Shown piece after piece: positions 56,027 to 64,000 of a stretch of DNA of 64,000 nt (positions are counted from its first letter, which is position 1; the number at the start of each line of letters is the position of its first letter). Both the position numbers and the translations under genes were made by a program. The DNA comes from Mytilus trossulus (lineage: Eukaryota > Mollusca > Bivalvia > Mytilida > Mytilidae), in the NCBI RefSeq assembly GCF_036588685.1, contig NC_086374.1:31860886-31924885 (forward strand). The letters run 5' to 3'. The notes under the pieces are model-generated. The model saw only the letters and a list, made by a program, of their open reading frames with translations. It had not been told where the DNA came from and ran no database searches.

Positions 56027-57382
56027 CTAATTGCTGCTGTTGAAGAAATTCTGATATTTGGTGATTTTGAAAGTTTTTAAAGTACCGAATAGTGAGTCGC
56101 TGCACCAAAGTAATCCATTAATATCGAGCGCTATGTTTGGTTTGTATCGTCCGAATCTGTCTTCACAATTCGTAAAACCCATACAACGCAAATGTCCTAG
56201 TTCGTCTATAACGTGCAGACATCCTTCTGGAGTAGAAACAATAAATCGTCCAGTATCGGTACTGCAAACGCCTGTAGCTCGAAAATTTAGTGTATGTTCT
56301 ATTCCAAGAAATGATACTGATATTGTAACCATACTAATATTAGCTTTATTTATTATACAGTTTCCATCTGAAACTTTTAAAATTGTAATAGAATTAGTTT
56401 CCAGGTCTAACACAGCAATTGTTTCCTCTTTCTTATTATACGCAATTTTGTGTGGAAATTCGAGTGTATTGCATTCTTTTGAAATATCATTCAATTTTAA
56501 AAGCAGTTCTCCATGCAAAGAATACACATGCACGTGTCCTCTCCTGGAAATGTTCCTTTTGTAAATCGGGTTCCATGTATCTGGACCGCATGCTAATATT
56601 TTCCCGTTTGATAATTCAACCATATCAATTGGACAGAAACCAATGCATGAAGCAAAATGTGACCAACCACAGAAGGCATACTTTAAAATCAGTTTCTCGT
56701 CGGGAAATGCCACTAATAGACTTTCATCACACATTTCAATAACCGCATAGCATTTTTGTGTGTCTGGTATTCTGATTCTATCTAATATTTGTCCATTGTG
56801 GTCATATTTCATAATAAATGGTACATCATACGACAAAACATACATACCCCCATTCTTTGAAGGGGATAGCGAAGAAATAACGTGGTGACCCTCATTATCG
56901 ACAGGTATCTCTACAACGAATTGGGTATCAAGTTTGCAATCTATATTCGTTTGAACATCATGTTGTTTGTTAGCAAATTGAATTTGTAATGGCGTTCTGG
57001 GTTGATGTACGTCTTCTTCTCCATCCGAGGACTCATCAGTAGAACTGCCCAAATGCCTATGTGTTTTGAAACACTTTTTACATAAGATTAGCCCACAGAT
57101 AGTACAGCATATGTAAATAAGTTCAGACCTTTCGCAGTTCTTGCAATATTTGTCTGGTTTACAAACTGACACAAAGTAATTTGTTAAAAAATGACTAAAT
57201 CCTCTTTTTGGTATATTAAATTTAGTTCGACATAACGGACATGATAGTTTTTGTTTTCTAGATAACACTTCATCTCCATAATCTTTCAAACACTTATAAC
57301 AAAATGTATGCCTGCAATCCAATACTTTTGGAAATGTTAGACTGTCATAACATATTGGACACGTGGCTGCAGTTTCTTCCAT
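56027..57382 (-). CDS. RING / B-box-like / NHL-type E3 ligase, copy 5
   Basis: 451 residues, single coding exon, starting MEETAATCPIC. A candidate acceptor (GTCTACTTTTAG, ending at 57411) lies 28 bases upstream of the ATG, farther than in the other copies. RING is at residues 8-51 (C8, C11, C23, H25, C28, C31, C48, C51), Arg52 linchpin. The second module carries CKNC, CCTIC, CKKC and HRH. The linker is acidic and Ser-rich (SSTDESSDGEED). Propeller strands include GGMYVLSYDVPFIMKYD, DMVELSNGKILACGPD, TGRFIVSTPEGCLHVIDELG and NGLLWCSDSLFGTLKTFK. The C-terminus stops soon after the last blade. Closest in arrangement to copy 6, which lies 2.8 kb away on the same strand. Probable E3 ubiquitin ligase. 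Confidence 0.95.
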   Translation of the reverse strand: MEETAATCPICYDSLTFPKVLDCRHTFCYKCLKDYGDEVLSRKQKLSCPLCRTKFNIPKRGFSHFLTNYFVSVCKPDKYCKNCERSELIYICCTICGLILCKKCFKTHRHLGSSTDESSDGEEDVHQPRTPLQIQFANKQHDVQTNIDCKLDTQFVVEIPVDNEGHHVISSLSPSKNGGMYVLSYDVPFIMKYDHNGQILDRIRIPDTQKCYAVIEMCDESLLVAFPDEKLILKYAFCGWSHFASCIGFCPIDMVELSNGKILACGPDTWNPIYKRNISRRGHVHVYSLHGELLLKLNDISKECNTLEFPHKIAYNKKEETIAVLDLETNSITILKVSDGNCIINKANISMVTISVSFLGIEHTLNFRATGVCSTDTGRFIVSTPEGCLHVIDELGHLRCMGFTNCEDRFGRYKPNIALDINGLLWCSDSLFGTLKTFKITKYQNFFNSSN

Positions 57383-57612
57383 ATTTTAGAAGTAAGTGTT
57401 ACAGTTCTTTCTAAAAGTAGACACATGACAATGTTTATAATACTAGTAACTAGTATACATTTCCCTTATTAATAGTATACAAAACATCTTATTGAATGCA
57501 AAAAAAGTTTTAAGAGAGAGAGAAAAAACTAACGTTTCAGTTTTTGACTTTCTACGTTCAGTTCAAATTATACAGATGTAATTTTAGAGCATAGTATTTG
57601 CCATATATTACA

Positions 57613-57750
57613 AAGACCAGGGAATAAGTCAGGAATATGACAGTTGTTATCCATTCATTTCATGTGTTTGAGCTTTTGATTTTGCCATTTGATTAGGGAC
57701 TTTCCGTTTTGAATCTTCCTCTGAGTTCAGTATTTTTGTGATTTTACATT
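57613..57750 (+). repeat. Dispersed repeat (GGACTTTCCGTTTTGAAT family), copy 2
   Basis: ATATGACAGTTGTTATCCAT, GTTTGAGCTTTTGATTTTGC and GGACTTTCCGTTTTGAAT match the copy at 8945-9075. Confidence 0.85.
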
Positions 57751-59989
57751 TTTGTATATATTGTATTGCTGCAATCGATTTTTTTTAATTTTATAATCAC
57801 ATATTTACTAAATGCTATTTAATTTTTTTATCACTGTAACTAATCAGACTGAGTATATGTTTTGTAAGTTTGTAGCATCGTGAAAGCTAGCAACGTAGCA
57901 CATTGTCAACCAAGAAACGCTTCAGTGTTGATGGCAAAATGTTTGTATAGTTGCAAAATACTTCATCGTTAGGTCAACATACGGTTTTCAATATTAAAAA
58001 GGTGTCTTAAGAGTAAGCCGCCTTTTTTGGTTTTCATCTAGTCATCGATTAAGGAAGGATGAATTTTGAGAACATGGTGTTTTTAAAGTCGCATTAAAAC
58101 TATGTCTTTACAATCGTTGAAGTGTTCATATTCAAAATACGCGGATGCGTTTAAAGGTAGTTCTTAGAATTACATCAATATCATAAGTGCATCTTGAAAG
58201 CTTGTTCGCAGAATTTATCTAATAATTTTATGTTTCAAATTTTTAACAGCACTTGAAAATATTTGATATCATTTACCTTTTCCTGTCGTATTCACATTAG
58301 AAGTGCTTCTGTAGAAATGTCCTACTACAAATAAGGATAATATCCGTTGAAAAGTACCACCAATTGTAGTTGATTCATTGTCCATTACAATTGCACAATC
58401 AATTTGGAGTGCTATTTCCTTATTGGGAACTGATTTTTATCTCGACAAATTAATACGAATCCGAACTTAAACAGAAAATTGCATGAGTTATAAAATACCA
58501 CTATTTTCCAGTTTCTAAATTTAGCTGAACGATATTTCTTAGACATACAACTATTCTTATATCAAAGTATTATTGTCAAATCAAACTATAGCCGTAAAGT
58601 TAGTTTCACGAAAAACAAGGACGTTTTACAACTTTAAATTAAAAATTAACAAATACACCAATCTTAAATGATAACGTAAAAAATCAAGGTTTGCATGATG
58701 ATAAACTTATTATTAGGGCAAATACACATCTATTGTTTTTGTTAAGGTCAGGTATCTGCTAACGAGAAAGTTTCAATAGTGACTTAAAGTCATATGATAC
58801 TTAAAAAAATAATCTGTTTCGTATACCAGAATGGCAACTTTTTACATTAAAACAAGGGTATGTGAACTTTCTTGTTAAATAAACTCCGTTATTTTATCAA
58901 AATCTTCAATAAATTTTAGATGGAAATGGGGAATTTGTCAAAGAGACAACAACCTGACCAAAGAGCAGAAAATGTGTACTGCAATTGAATTTTTGTCTTC
59001 CCGTACACAAATTAACGGATATTTTCCCGTATGCAGTGGCTTTAACTACGAGCTCTCTTATATACCTTTCAAACTCAAGTATCAAATCAACTTTGGCCTA
59101 AAATCACACACAATGTATTGCTTTTAAAGTTATGGGAAATTATAATTATTCTTTTCGTTTGTAGCGGTGTGAAGCTATATGCCATTGTCAAAATCCAAAT
59201 ATTTTTCTAAAATTAAGAGTAAAAGTTTACTATGTCAACTCTTTCTTATCCCCAATATACAACACTCTATCACCATAAGCTCATGGTCATGGAGAGTTTA
59301 CCATAGATATTCTAACTGGAAAATCAGTATGTTAAAAAGAGATAGAAAAAAAACAAAAACAAAACAGAAAAAACGTGTGATTAAAATGATCCTAAAATGA
59401 AGTTTACTGAAATTTTCAAGATCAGAAGATTCAATTTGTGTATTTAATTCAATAACAATGTTTTTCATGAAAATTTCCAGTGCATTGCCCGGAAAAGAAA
59501 TACGAAACAATAGGAATTGATGAATGATAACGCGTTGACAATGAGATACACAATTCAATTCTACGAAAGTTTTGATATACTTCCTTTTTGTATTTTGAAA
59601 CCTTCCTTATAGTTGATTATTATCTCTTTTTAGACATTCCCTACGCATGATTAGTTGTTTGACATAACAGGAAGTTTGTTTTGTTATTTGTTTCTTGTTG
59701 TTGTTGATTAGCTGTTTGATTTTTTTGGTGTGGGTTTGTAGTTTTTTTTAGGGGGAAGAGTTTTCATAGTATAGAAGTTTACACTAACTCATATATAGAG
59801 TGCAGTAAAAGTCTTTTTTGTATATATAAATAAAGACATAGAAACATAACGTGATTAAAGGCAACAGTAGTATACCGCTGTTCAACCGACAAATATAAAA
59901 GTACTTGTTATTCTTAATAAAAAAAAACAATATTTTATTACAAATAATATATATATGTATTATATCAGAATGTAAAATAACAAAAATAC

Positions 59990-60065
59990 CGAACTCCAAG
60001 GGAAATTCAAAACGGAAAGTCCTTTATCAAATGGCAAATCTAAAAGCTGAAACACATCAAACGAA
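59990..60065 (-). repeat. Dispersed repeat (GGACTTTCCGTTTTGAAT family), inverted fragment
   Basis: ATTCAAAACGGAAAGTCC, TCAAATGGCAAATC and CACATCAAACGAA are the reverse complement of the family's 3' half. Confidence 0.85.
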
Positions 60066-60135
60066 TTAAGTGCAAAATAAATGTGACATTTCTAATTTTA
60101 TTACATTTAATTTGCAATTTGCGATCCCAAGCATT

Positions 60136-61455
60136 TCAGTTATCTAAATTATTCGCAAATTTTTCCAACTTAAACGTTTTGATGGTACCATAGTATGAGT
60201 CACTACACCAAATGACCCCATGATTATCTAATGCAATATCAGGTACAAATAATCCAAAGCTGTCCTCACAATCTGTCGTACCTAATGCAACTAGTTCCCC
60301 AAACTTGTTTATTATATGAAGGTGACCTTCAGGTGTGCAAACAATGAAATTGCCGTCAGAGCTAGAACAGATCCCTGAAGCACGAAAACATATCTGGCGT
60401 TCAGTTTGAACTGAAGATGTCGACATTTGCGTAACTGTTTTATTTCCACCCTTATATATGACATAGGGTCCATCATTCTCTTGTAAAATTATAACGGAAT
60501 GGTTTTTATGATCTGCAATTGCAATTACTCCATGCTCCTTATCATAGGCAATTTTATGTGGAAAGTCGAACACCCCAAACTCTCGGTCAACTGTTCGTAG
60601 GAGTTCTCCGATAGTAGAATATAGTTGTAAACATCCCTGTCCGAATCCTGGAAATGTCATATGCAACTTTTGACCACATGTTAGTAAGTTTCCATTTGTT
60701 AACTGAACAATGTCAACGGGAAAATAATCTGGACATGTTATAAATGCAGACCATACACCAAATTTGTATGAAAGTATAGTTCTTTTAAAGGGAAAAGTTC
60801 CTATTAAATCTCCTCCATTTGTTTCGTATATTCCCACACACTGATGTGGAGTAGGAATTTTATTGATAGTTTTTCCATATTGATTCATAAGTAATATGAA
60901 CGGAACACCAGAAGGTACTACTAAAAGATCACCAGAAGAAGCAAGTCGTATTGAATATATGATATGAGAGTCGTTTTCTGGTGGTGACTCAACTACAAAA
61001 TGTGTTTCTAGCTTATAATAATCAATTGTTTTTAAATTTCCTACGCGTTGTAAAAATGATGAGCTAAAATCTACTCTTGAGAGTAGAATTTCACTTCCAT
61101 TATCGTGATAGTCCTCGTCGGGTGAAGAATGAAAGTGTTTTTCGAAACAAACCATACATAAAGACAAACCACAAACCTTGCAACTTCCAGAAACTTTAAG
61201 ATGATTTTTACACTTCAAGCAATATTTGTCCGATTCCGAAATACCCACAAAATAGTTTGTTACTAAATGGCTAAGTCCGTCATTTGGTATTTTGAATTCT
61301 GTGCGACATAGAGGACAATACAGTTTGTGCTGTTTTGGTCCAATCTCATCGGAGTAACCCTTTAAACAGTTCAAACAAAATGTGTGTCTGCAGTCTAAAA
61401 TCTTTGGAGATGTAAATATCTCAAGACATATTGGGCAGGTGTCACTTTCGTCCAT
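60136..61455 (-). CDS. RING / B-box-like / NHL-type E3 ligase, copy 6
   Basis: 439 residues, single coding exon, starting MDESDTCPIC at 61455. The base before the ATG is the last G of an acceptor (GAAATTACAG), so the six-codon upstream extension to 61473 is intronic. RING is at residues 7-50 (C7, C10, C22, H24, C27, C30, C47, C50) with Arg51 linchpin. The second module has CLKC, CKVC, CMVC and HFH. The linker (SSPDEDYHDNGS) is acidic. Propeller strands include GDLLVVPSGVPFILLMN, DIVQLTNGNLLTCGQ, DGNFIVCTPEGHLHIINKFG and HGVIWCSDSYYGTIKTFK. Tandem neighbour of copy 5. Probable cytosolic E3 ubiquitin ligase; substrate unknown. Confidence 0.95.
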   Translation of the reverse strand: MDESDTCPICLEIFTSPKILDCRHTFCLNCLKGYSDEIGPKQHKLYCPLCRTEFKIPNDGLSHLVTNYFVGISESDKYCLKCKNHLKVSGSCKVCGLSLCMVCFEKHFHSSPDEDYHDNGSEILLSRVDFSSSFLQRVGNLKTIDYYKLETHFVVESPPENDSHIIYSIRLASSGDLLVVPSGVPFILLMNQYGKTINKIPTPHQCVGIYETNGGDLIGTFPFKRTILSYKFGVWSAFITCPDYFPVDIVQLTNGNLLTCGQKLHMTFPGFGQGCLQLYSTIGELLRTVDREFGVFDFPHKIAYDKEHGVIAIADHKNHSVIILQENDGPYVIYKGGNKTVTQMSTSSVQTERQICFRASGICSSSDGNFIVCTPEGHLHIINKFGELVALGTTDCEDSFGLFVPDIALDNHGVIWCSDSYYGTIKTFKLEKFANNLDN

Positions 61456-61894
61456 CTGTAATTTCAAATACATTGAAAAGATAAAATGTACAGCAAATAC
61501 AACCTTTAAGAAACTTGTTTACCAAAAGACAATCGGCATACAATGGTAACCAACTGTACTTGTCTTCGTGACGGCTTGTTCCTTTATTTATTAGAGACCA
61601 ACTTACAAGGGTTTGTTTACATAGGTTGTTGAGGAATAAAAAGCGCCAACATTGTTTCATAACTTCACGTTCCTCTATAAAGTATGTGTGATAATCATTA
61701 TGTGCCTGTCTAGCATTACTTTTCGTCAAAGAAAACAGATATAGGGAAATTTGTTATTTCTTTTATTTGAATCCATAATTTTAAACAGCAATTTTTTTGG
61801 TTAAAAAAAGAAATAATCTCCTGAAATACTTAGTCTAAAGTCTAAAGCTTTTGATCACTTCTAAACTTTAAGAAAAAAAATCATTTTATCAAGT
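61456..61894. other. Upstream region of RING copy 6
   Basis: 5' UTR intron or flank. A 95-codon minus ORF (61442-61729) spans the splice acceptor and has no family resemblance. No clear kB or ISRE site was seen here. Confidence 0.4.
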
Positions 61895-62162
61895 TTTAAG
61901 CCGGTCAGTAGTCAACACTTCAGTGTTGACATGAATATCAATAATGTGGTCATTTTTATAAATTTCCTGTTTACAAAACATTAAATACCTAAGCCGTATT
62001 TGGCACTTTTTGGAATTTTGGATCCTCAATGCTCATCAACTTTGTACTTGTTTGGCTGTATAAATATTTTGATACGAGCGTCACTGATGAGTCTTGTGTA
62101 GACGAAACGCGCGTCTGGCGTACTAAATTCATAAGCCTGGTTCCTTTGATAACTATTTACAC
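61895..62162 (+). repeat. Single hammerhead-repeat unit (retrozyme-like)
   Basis: Matches the monomers at 42.1-42.8 kb: CAGTAGTCAACACTTC, ATGAATATCAATAATGTGGT, TTTTGGATCCTCAATGCTC, then the ribozyme. It lacks the 5' GGTCGATGCCACTG part and has an internal deletion. Confidence 0.85.
62076..62123 (+). ncRNA. Type I hammerhead ribozyme, solo copy
   Basis: GAGCGTCA-CTGATGA-GTC-TTGTGTA-GAC-GAAAC-GCGC-GTC-TGGCGTAC: every core position is intact. Predicted cleavage is between 62115 and 62116. Stem I is six pairs. Confidence 0.85.
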
Positions 62163-62422
62163 GTACAACATTTCGACTCTCATGGATAGTTGTCTCATTG
62201 GCAACCGTATCACTTTTTATGTTATGTGTAAGTGTTTATTAATAATCTTATCTGGACATCATCATACAGCTAAACGAAGTTTATTGACATGTTAATTCGG
62301 ACAGTTATTCAAAAACTTAAGACTTTCAGACTTTTTCTGTTTGTTGAAAAGATAGATGTATCAATAACACCTCTTGGCCTTTAATTGACATACTGTGCTG
62401 TATTAAGAGAGCTAGTATAATG
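62163..62422. other. Intergenic
   Basis: Includes a short dispersed-repeat fragment (ATAGTTGTCTCATTGGCAA near 62185). Nothing else is supported. Confidence 0.4.
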
Positions 62423-62463
62423 TTTACTTTGCCGACCAGTAGGCTACTGGTCGGCAAAGTAAA
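62423..62463. repeat. Near-perfect palindrome, 20-bp arms around one base
   Basis: TTTACTTTGCCGACCAGTAG and its exact complement are separated by a single G. The GC-rich centre would extrude or fold as a very stable hairpin. Confidence 0.97.
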
Positions 62464-62893
62464 AAGTATACACAATCGTCATTCGTCAAAGGTAGACAAC
62501 ATGTAGGCCAAATCTTAATTAACCTTCCCTGCCTAACTGTTCAAACAAATATTTCATTAAACACCAGCAAGTAACCAATTTGCATACAGATGACGGAATA
62601 ATTAAGTATATTAAGGCAATATTATTGTTTATTCATAATCAACATTTTTAAACGTACAAGATAGAAGATCTGCATTAATATTTGTGTATAAAAGTGGCAT
62701 ATGAATTCTTTTTTAATTGTGAAAAAATAAGTTAAAACTTACCGAAGTTGTCATTCTCTGTAAGGAAGAAAATAGATAAAACTATGGAAAAAAAATAATA
62801 ATCCTTATCTATATGTAATATAATGGTAATTGAACGGTAAATGAGGACATAATTTATCAGGGAAATATTAAAAAACCTTATAAGGCTTGGGCA

Positions 62894-63446
62894 TGTTCGT
62901 CTGGTATTCGATTTGAATATTATAAGGTTAATGTTAGTCTGGTATTCGATCTGAATATTATAGTGTTAATGTTCGTCTGGTATTCGATTTGAATATTATA
63001 AGGTTAATGTTAGTCTGGTATTCGATCTGAATATTATAAGGTTAATGTTCGTCTGGTATTCGATCTGAATATTATAAGGTAATGTTCGTCTGGTATTTGA
63101 ATATTATATGGGTAATGTTCGTCTGGTTTTCGATTTGAATATTATAAGGGTAATGTTCGTCTGCTATTCGATTGAATATCATAAGGGTAATGTTCGTCTG
63201 CTATTCGACTGAATATCATAAGGGTAATGTTCGTATAGTATTCGATTTGAATATTTTAAGGGTAATGTTAGTCTGGTATGCGATACAAATATTATAAGGT
63301 AATGTTCGTCTGGTATTTGATCTGAATATTATAAGGGTATTAATTGTAGTCTGGTATTCGATTTGAATATTATAAGAATAATTTTAGTGTGGTATTCGAT
63401 CTGAATATTATAAGGGTAATGTTTGTCTGGTATTTGAATATCTTAA
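62894..63446. repeat. 38-bp satellite, about 15 units
   Basis: Unit GTTCGTCTGGTATTCGATTT plus GAATATTATAAGGTTAAT, in 33-42 base variants. The first four units alternate TTCG...GATTT and TTAG...GATCT, giving a 76-bp higher-order period. Confidence 0.95.
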
Positions 63447-63654
63447 AGAATCTTGTTTGTCATTAAAAGCATCAACCAAAGTTGAAATCAGCGACTACCT
63501 TAACCAAAAACATATTTAGTTTATAGCGTATCTTTTTTTTTTTACCTTTTTTGGTATTTGACTAAAAAAAACTTTTTTTTTGTATCAAAGTAAGATTTAA
63601 AGAAAACCATGGATTAGATTAAATAAAATATACACATAAGATATGGTGGAGATT
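63447..63654. other. Spacer between satellite and hammerhead repeat
   Basis: AT-rich with T-runs; nothing recognised. Confidence 0.4.
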
Positions 63655-63975
63655 AATCTCCCCGAGGGTATCATAAGCCCAGTAGTCAGCACTTCTGTGT
63701 TGACAAGAGTTATCATTGATATGTTTATGATATAAATTAACCGCTAGGAAACTTTGAATTTTCGAAATACTATGGCTTTTCTAACTCAGGAATAGATTAC
63801 CTTAGCTATATTTGGCAAAATTTTTAGGAATTTTTTATCATCAATTCTCTTCACATTCATACTTTATTTGGCATTTTAAACATTTTTTATTCGAGCATCA
63901 CTGATGAGTCTTCAGTAGACGACACGCGCGTCTGACGTAAATATAAAATGTTAATCCTGTATCTTTGATAAGTTT
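63655..63975 (+). repeat. Degenerate hammerhead-repeat unit
   Basis: CCCGAGGGTATCATAAGCCC, CAGTAGTCAGCACTTC and ATAGATTACCTTAGCTATAT match the 42-kb monomers. The ribozyme at 63893-63940 has GACAC where the core needs GAAAC and is probably inactive. Confidence 0.85.
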
Positions 63976-64000
63976 ATATATGTATACCTACGGCTGTTGG

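Larger units (their letters stand above)
57383..60135. other. Intergenic between RING copies 5 and 6
   Basis: It contains dispersed-repeat fragments (57613-57750, 58917-58975 and, inverted, 59990-60065) and a candidate poly(A) signal for copy 6 (TTTATT, 60097-60102). No gene is supported. Confidence 0.5.

Noticed and set aside
56058-56742. Plus-strand ORFs of 168 and 107 codons
   Set aside because: Antisense shadows of RING copy 5.
61456-61473. Six-codon extension of RING copy 6
   Set aside because: It is the intron end GAAATTACAG; the ATG follows directly.
62029-62295. 88-codon plus ORF
   Set aside because: Translation of a hammerhead-repeat unit.
1-64000. tRNA, rRNA and reverse-transcriptase or transposase genes
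   Set aside because: None could be supported by eye; no clear A/B box pairs or conserved polymerase or DDE motifs were found.

Overview
The window looks like nuclear DNA of a bivalve mollusc, most likely a mussel of the genus Mytilus. It is AT-rich. It holds a many-exon animal gene with GT-AG introns, a lineage-type expansion of RING/NHL-like genes, and dispersed repeat families that I recall from mussel genomic sequence. These include hammerhead-ribozyme repeats whose core reads CTGATGAGTC...GACGAAAC. The genus call rests on memory and was not checked by a search.

Layout. Left part (1-12.2 kb): three RING-finger genes of one family, two on the minus strand (1-977, cut by the window edge; 6208-7617) and one on the plus strand (10797-12188). 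Between them lie repeats and two paralogous candidate promoters with NF-kB-like and IRF-like sites. Next (12.2-20.3 kb): gene-poor DNA with a composite old repeat and the probable long 3' UTR of the central gene. Centre (20.7-40.8 kb): one 19-coding-exon gene on the minus strand for a FUBP/KHSRP-type four-KH-domain protein of 737 residues, reconstructed exon by exon with consistent phase. Its 4.7-kb intron between exons 9 and 10 carries seven copies of a 140-nt element in the sense orientation. I interpret this as an H/ACA snoRNA whose 3' pocket matches large-subunit rRNA. Right part (40.9-64 kb): a repeat-rich stretch with a tandem hammerhead-ribozyme (retrozyme-like) repeat and several foldback or MITE elements, then three more RING-family genes (49249-50823 plus; 56027-57382 minus; 60136-61455 minus).

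How the genes fit together. The six RING genes share one plan: a C3HC4 RING with an Arg directly after the last zinc ligand, a second Cys/His-rich B-box-like module, a short acidic linker in place of the TRIM coiled coil, and about 300 residues of NHL-like beta-propeller. All have a single coding exon, with a splice acceptor abutting or just upstream of the ATG. They are probably E3 ubiquitin ligases. The promoter sites of two of them suggest immune induction, which is inference. The FUBP/KHSRP-type gene is an RNA/ssDNA-binding regulator and also serves as snoRNA host.

The two most notable findings are the seven-copy snoRNA array inside one intron and the tandem hammerhead repeat at 42.1-42.8 kb.
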